A stretch of DNA of 64,000 nucleotides from assembly GCF_026626635.1 (NCBI RefSeq), contig NZ_JAPNKA010000001.1, positions 2,604,001 to 2,668,000 of the forward strand, read 5' to 3'. Below the pieces are notes generated by a model. That model did no database searches and was not told where the DNA came from. It saw only the letters and a program-made list of their open reading frames with translations. The stretch is from Archangium lansingense. GTDB taxonomy: Bacteria > Myxococcota > Myxococcia > Myxococcales > Myxococcaceae. The position numbers and the translations under genes were made by a program. Shown in pieces: positions 59,782 to 64,000 of this stretch; the stretch's first letter is position 1; the number at the start of each line of letters is the position of its first letter.

Positions 59782-61602
59782 ATGCCCGCCGACAAACAGA
59801 TCACCACAATCGTTCGCAAGCTCTTCATCACCCGGCAGCTCTTCGGCTCCGTGGTGATGTCTCCCGCGAACCTCTACCTCATCAACAACCTCTCGGGCTC
59901 GACCGAGCAGGAGATGGCGAAGACGAACGCCTACACGAACCCCATCGTGTTCGTGCTCCTGAGTCTGCTGGTGCCCTACCTGGTGATGAACTACACGGTG
60001 CGGCGGGCCTTCGCGACCCTGCCCGGTGATCACGAGGGCTCCAAGCTCGAGCGGTTGCTGAAGATTCCGGGTCAGCTCGAGGCCCTGATGATCCTGTCCG
60101 GCGCGCTGGGCACGGGCACCGTCGTTCTCGTTCCGCTCATCGTCTTCAACAAGGGCCTGACGGCGCTGCCGTGGGTGATGAGCACGGTGCTGCTCGTGCT
60201 GATGCTGAACTTCATCAGCGAGCGGTTGATCTACGAGCGCATCCTGCGGCCCTTCGCCATCGAGGAGTTCCACCGCAATCCCAAGGCGAGCATCCGGGGC
60301 ACGGGCTTCTTCTGGCCCCGGCAGAAGTGGTACCTGCCCTACGCCTTCGCCGTGTTCGTGGCCTCCACGCTGATGCTGACCACGACCATCATCGCCAAGA
60401 ACGTCATCGTCACGTTCGAGGGCCTGCAGCAGGTGATGCAGACGACCCCCGAGCAGATCGGCACCCAGCTCGGCACGCTCGTCACCCAGGTCGTCTCCCG
60501 CACCGCCACCCCGCTGGCGCTCATGGGTGGGTACCTGCTGATCATCGCGTCCGTGGCCGCGTGGCTGCTGGCGCGCCGGCAGGAGATGGGCGCCAAGAGC
60601 GTCCAGGAGGCCATCGAGGGTCTGGCGTCCGGTTCTCCCAAGCTGCCGGAGTGGATCTCCACCGACGAGATCGGCGACCTGTCCAGCTCGACCGCGCGGG
60701 CCTTCGAGAAGCTCAGCGCCTTCTCGCTCTCGCTGGGTGATTCCGCCAACTCGCTGCGCCTGTCCGCCGAGCGGCTGGGCGCCTCCGCCAACAAGCAGAG
60801 CACGGTGCTGACGCAGCAGGCCGCGGCGCTCCAGGAGACGCAGGTCACCGCGCAGGAGATCAAGCAGACCTCCACGCTCGCCTCCCAGAAGGCCGAGAGC
60901 GTGCTGCAGCAGACCACCCGCGCCAATCAGATCAGCCAGGACGCCGTGTCCGCCGTGCAGAGCAGCCTCGAGGGGCTGCAGGAGATCGGCCAGCAGGTGT
61001 CGGAGATGGCCAACTCCATCCGCTCGCTGGAGAAGAAGACGCAGCAGATCGCCAGCATCACCCGCACGGTGAAGGATCTGGCGGACCAGTCCAACATGCT
61101 GGCGCTCAACGCCGCCATCGAGGCCGTTCGCTCGGGCGAGCACGGCGTGGGCTTCGGCGTGGTGGCTCGCGAAATCCGCGCGCTGGCCGACCAGTCCATC
61201 CGCGCCACCAACAGCGTGCGCAGCATCCTGTTGGACATCAACAACGCCATCCGCTCCACGGTGGCCATGACGGCCAAGGGCTTCGAGAAGGTCGAGTCGA
61301 GCCTCAAGACGGTCAAGGGCTTCGAGGGGAACATCCAGCAGCTGTCCGGCATCGTGCGCGACAACGCGGACTCCATCCGGCAGATCACCGTGGCCGTCAC
61401 CCAGCAGAACGTGGGCATCAGCCAGATCTTCCAGGCCGTCAACGACCTCAACGAGATGATGAATCAGACGATGGTCGAGATGCAGACCTCGGAAGAGGCC
61501 GCCAACGTGGTCAAGGACGTGGCGGACCAGGTGTCGGGCTCCGTCGACTCGTACGGCTGGAAGGAAGCGGCCGAGCGCGCCCGGCGCAACAGTCAAGCCT
61601 AG
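59782..61602 (+). CDS. Polytopic-membrane methyl-accepting chemotaxis protein
   Basis: This 606-residue receptor has an unusual membrane part of at least five hydrophobic helices (about 54-70, 101-122, 130-147, 184-206 and 244-264). Only short loops join them, so there is no classical periplasmic sensor. A cytoplasmic coiled coil follows, with the MCP signalling tip [19 protein letters not shown] and GFGVVAREIRALADQS near residues 440-480. It would sense membrane or internal cues and feed a Che-like pathway. It sits between the P450 and the terpenoid genes. No che genes are adjacent. Confidence 0.92.
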   Translation: MPADKQITTIVRKLFITRQLFGSVVMSPANLYLINNLSGSTEQEMAKTNAYTNPIVFVLLSLLVPYLVMNYTVRRAFATLPGDHEGSKLERLLKIPGQLEALMILSGALGTGTVVLVPLIVFNKGLTALPWVMSTVLLVLMLNFISERLIYERILRPFAIEEFHRNPKASIRGTGFFWPRQKWYLPYAFAVFVASTLMLTTTIIAKNVIVTFEGLQQVMQTTPEQIGTQLGTLVTQVVSRTATPLALMGGYLLIIASVAAWLLARRQEMGAKSVQEAIEGLASGSPKLPEWISTDEIGDLSSSTARAFEKLSAFSLSLGDSANSLRLSAERLGASANKQSTVLTQQAAALQETQVTAQEIKQTSTLASQKAESVLQQTTRANQISQDAVSAVQSSLEGLQEIGQQVSEMANSIRSLEKKTQQIASITRTVKDLADQSNMLALNAAIEAVRSGEHGVGFGVVAREIRALADQSIRATNSVRSILLDINNAIRSTVAMTAKGFEKVESSLKTVKGFEGNIQQLSGIVRDNADSIRQITVAVTQQNVGISQIFQAVNDLNEMMNQTMVEMQTSEEAANVVKDVADQVSGSVDSYGWKEAAERARRNSQA

Positions 61603-61644
61603 GTCATCCCCCCCGTTACACCCCTCACCCCCCGGGCAGGTCAT

Positions 61645-63084
61645 ATGGCAGTGGACTCAACGTCACCCCACTCCTCCAAGCGGTTCGGAGGACGTCATGC
61701 CGTGGTCATCGGCGGAAGCATGGCGGGTATGCTCGCCAGCCGCGTGCTCTCGGCGCACTTCGAGCGCGTCACGCTCCTGGAGCGGGATCGGCACTCGGGC
61801 ACCGAGCCGCGCAAGGGCGTCCCCCAGGAGCAGCACGCTCACGGACTGCTGAAGAAGGCAGTGGACCTCATCGAGGGGTATTTCCCCGGGCTGTTCGAGC
61901 AGCTCGTCAGCGCGGGGGCCAACGTCTGGGACATGTCCGAGGCGGCGTGGTTCCACTTCGGCAACTGGCAGGCGCGTTCCCAGCCGGGGCTGACCATGTA
62001 CACCCAGAGCCGGCCCCTGCTGGACTCGGTGATCCGCGGCCGGCTGCCTGACATCCACAACCTGACCCTCCTGGACGAGTGCGAGGTGGTGAAGCTGGTG
62101 GCGAACGAGACCCGCTCCCTCATTCGGGGAGTGGAGCTGCGCCGCCGCAAGCAGGAGGCCACCGAGGTGCTCGAGGCGGACCTGGTCGTCGACGCGAGCG
62201 GTCGCGGCTCCCGCATGCCTCGCTGGCTCGAGGACCTGGGCCTGCCGCGCGTGGAGGAGAGCCACGTGCGCATCGAGGTGGGCTATGCCAGCCGCAGGTA
62301 CCGCAAGCCCAAGAACCTCGTCACCAACTGGAAGGCGCTGTCCATCTACCCCACGCCTCCCAAGGAGACGCGGATGGGCGCGCTCAGCCCGATCGAGGAG
62401 GACATCTGGCTGGTGTCCCAGGCCGGCTCGCTGGGAGATCATCCGCCCAATGACGAGGCCGGTTACCTGGAGTTCGCGCGCAGCCTGCCGCAGCCCCACC
62501 TCTACGAGATTCTCAAGCGGGCGGAGCCGCTGACGCCCATCGCCACCCACAAGTTCCCCTCCAACATGCGCCGTCACTACGAGCGCCTGAAGCTGCCCGA
62601 GGGCCTGCTGGTGCTGGGCGACGCGATGTGCAGCTTCAACCCGCTCTATGGGCAGGGCATTACGTTGTCCGCGCTGGCCGCGAACACCCTGGAGGGATGC
62701 TTGGCCGTGCAGCCCCAGGGGGACCTCGCCGGTCTCGGGGCTCGGTTCCAGTCCAAGGTCGCCAGCGTGCTGGAGCTGCCGTGGCTCATGGCCACGAGCG
62801 AGGATCTCATCTACCCCTCGGTGGAGGGTCCCCGGCCTCTGTGGTGGAAGATGATGCAGGGCTACGCCAGCCGCCTGCACGAGCGTGCGGCGTATGACTC
62901 GGTCGTCTCCACGAATTTCGCCAAGATGATGCACATGACGTCGTCCCCGTTGCTGCTGGTGAGCCCGCAGATGGTGATGCGCGCATTCAGTGCTCCTCGC
63001 GGCTCGGGAGGCGGTACGCCTCCGGTGCTTCAGTTCACGGACGCTCCCGCGCAGTCTGGCGGCTCCGTGGCCAACGTGGGCTGA
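61645..63084 (+). CDS. FAD-dependent monooxygenase
   Basis: This 479-residue flavoprotein has an N-terminal GxGxxG-type motif as IGGSMAGMLASRVL (about 22-35) and ends its first strand unit with LLERDR. The central DASGRGSRMPRWLE is the DG/DA-type motif of the group A monooxygenases, and LVLGDAMCSFNPLYGQGITLSAL near residue 325 is the second FAD/ribityl motif. It is probably an epoxidase or hydroxylase of a lipid or terpenoid. It lies 42 bp after the chemoreceptor gene and 32 bp before the terpene synthase gene, a spacing that supports a role in tailoring the terpene. Confidence 0.87.
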   Translation: MAVDSTSPHSSKRFGGRHAVVIGGSMAGMLASRVLSAHFERVTLLERDRHSGTEPRKGVPQEQHAHGLLKKAVDLIEGYFPGLFEQLVSAGANVWDMSEAAWFHFGNWQARSQPGLTMYTQSRPLLDSVIRGRLPDIHNLTLLDECEVVKLVANETRSLIRGVELRRRKQEATEVLEADLVVDASGRGSRMPRWLEDLGLPRVEESHVRIEVGYASRRYRKPKNLVTNWKALSIYPTPPKETRMGALSPIEEDIWLVSQAGSLGDHPPNDEAGYLEFARSLPQPHLYEILKRAEPLTPIATHKFPSNMRRHYERLKLPEGLLVLGDAMCSFNPLYGQGITLSALAANTLEGCLAVQPQGDLAGLGARFQSKVASVLELPWLMATSEDLIYPSVEGPRPLWWKMMQGYASRLHERAAYDSVVSTNFAKMMHMTSSPLLLVSPQMVMRAFSAPRGSGGGTPPVLQFTDAPAQSGGSVANVG

Positions 63085-63116
63085 ACCCCCCTTGGGGCGT
63101 AACGGAACGACACATC

Positions 63117-64000
63117 ATGGAAAAGCATCGTCTGTCCTCCTGCGGCGTCGAAGTTGAACTCGACATGCCGTTTCCGCTGAAGACCAACCCTCTTGCCCAG
63201 GAGGCTTGGCCTCTCACGGTCCAGTGGGTGAAGACGCACTCGCTCGTTCGCGACCCGAAGCTGCTCTGGTACTTCGAGAACAAGCTCGACTATTACTGGC
63301 TGTCTGCGTACGCGTTTCCGACCGCGGATCTGCCTCGGCTGGCGCAGATCAACGACTGGATGACGTTCTTCTACCTGGTCGACCTGGTCTTGGATGACCA
63401 GGTTGGTGATGAGCACCTGAAGGACGTGTCGGAGTGGTTGATGGCGGCCCTGCGGGGCAAGCTGCGTGACAGCGCCAGTGCCAAGGAGAAAGCGCTGGCC
63501 AACCTCGGGCGCCGGATTCGAGAGGGTGGGTATAGCTCCAAGGAGTGGTTGGAGCGCTTCACCGGTAAGGTCGAGAACTACATCAAGACGTGCTGCAACC
63601 GAGAGTTCAAGGCCAGACACCACAACAAGAAGGTCTCGAGCGTGGAGGAGTATCTCCCGATGCGGAGGGCCACGAGTGGGGTGCGGCCAAGCTTCGAGCT
63701 CGCGGGCGTGCTCGGACTGGTCAACGTGCCTCCCACGGTGCTGAATCGGAAGGAGCTCGTGGCGCTGAGTGATCACGCCAATGACGTCATCACCGTGTTC
63801 AACGATCTCATCTCCCTGGAGAAGGAGCTGGCGAAGGGGGACACGCACAACCTCGTCCTGATCATCGAGGAGGAGGCCAAGGCGAAGCAGGAGGCGTGCT
63901 CCCGGGCGCAGGCCATCCAGCGGACCGCCCAGGTGCATAACAAGGCGATTTCGGACTTCCTCAAGGAGCAGGCGAAGCTGGAGCTCAAGCTCACCGAGCG
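63117..64000 (+). CDS. Class I terpene synthase, 3' end outside the window
   Basis: The first 294 codons of a terpene cyclase are present; the usual length is 310-400. The metal-binding motifs are visible: an Asp-rich VLDDQVGD (D93, D94, D98) and the NSE triad N229-DLIS233-LEK-E237. The N-terminus (MPFPLKTNP, then AEAW-like QEAWPLT) is like bacterial sesquiterpene or diterpene cyclases. The product is unknown. It follows the FAD monooxygenase gene by 32 bp, so they are likely cotranscribed. The cluster may continue beyond the right edge. Confidence 0.93.
   Translation, partial: MEKHRLSSCGVEVELDMPFPLKTNPLAQEAWPLTVQWVKTHSLVRDPKLLWYFENKLDYYWLSAYAFPTADLPRLAQINDWMTFFYLVDLVLDDQVGDEHLKDVSEWLMAALRGKLRDSASAKEKALANLGRRIREGGYSSKEWLERFTGKVENYIKTCCNREFKARHHNKKVSSVEEYLPMRRATSGVRPSFELAGVLGLVNVPPTVLNRKELVALSDHANDVITVFNDLISLEKELAKGDTHNLVLIIEEEAKAKQEACSRAQAIQRTAQVHNKAISDFLKEQAKLELKLTE

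Noticed and set aside
59476..61644. A long minus-strand open frame across the polytopic chemoreceptor gene
   Set aside because: The plus strand encodes a full chemoreceptor with helices and signalling tip; the antisense product is low-complexity Leu/Gly/His/Arg sequence.
63117..64000. Geosmin synthase identity for the terpene synthase
   Set aside because: Geosmin synthases are fused double-domain proteins of about 700 residues with a different Asp-rich motif. Here the motif is DDQVGD and the N-terminus does not match what I know of them.

Overview
The window reads as chromosome of a high-GC myxobacterium, most likely of the Myxococcus/Archangium group (an inference). The grounds are strong G/C bias at third codon positions, many lipoproteins with myxobacterial Cys-rich patches, an AgmX/PglI-type protein, two chemoreceptors and a PfaA-like synthase. 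Both ends cut genes: a ketosynthase on the left and a terpene synthase on the right. I saw no rRNA, tRNA, CRISPR array or intact insertion sequence.

Layout. 1-6899 (minus) is a three-gene lipid/polyketide synthase operon: KS-KS-AT-ACP-ACP, a dehydratase-like protein and a KS-like protein. It has odd active sites: two of the three KS domains lack the catalytic Cys, and both ACPs have Thr where Ser is expected. 7299-17609 holds ordinary cell functions: a GspG pseudopilin, a DUF5335 protein, a solute-binding lipoprotein with a TPR partner, GTP-dependent PEP carboxykinase, an SLC13-type transporter and a dipeptidase-like lipoprotein. 16722-28795 is a polymorphic-toxin locus: a 3720-residue lipoprotein with PKD repeats, a beta-propeller and an Rhs/YD barrel, ending in a predicted HNH-type nuclease tip, followed by a probable immunity gene. 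29074-31511 has an unrecognised secreted protein and two gene remnants, which suggests a rearrangement scar.

31512-38396 holds a Cache-domain chemoreceptor and, convergent to it, a compact minus-strand operon: GluQ-RS, AgmX/PglI-like protein, GNAT, MiaE-like tRNA hydroxylase and a B12-type radical SAM protein. 38580-44281 is the outstanding element: a two-gene RADAR phage-defence system. RdrA is a P-loop ATPase and RdrB a divergent adenosine deaminase with all the expected zinc-site residues; the genes overlap by 4 bp. It sits between housekeeping neighbours.

44412-57933 holds a metallophosphoesterase, a geranylgeranyl-reductase-like flavoprotein, a solute-binding lipoprotein coupled to a PAS/GAF histidine kinase, RlmN, a flavoprotein plus glutamate-cysteine-ligase-like pair, a response regulator with a degenerate GGDEF domain, a dienelactone-hydrolase-type lipoprotein and a LytTR regulator. 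58076-64000 starts what looks like a terpenoid cluster: cytochrome P450, a membrane chemoreceptor, an FAD monooxygenase and a class I terpene synthase that runs off the end.
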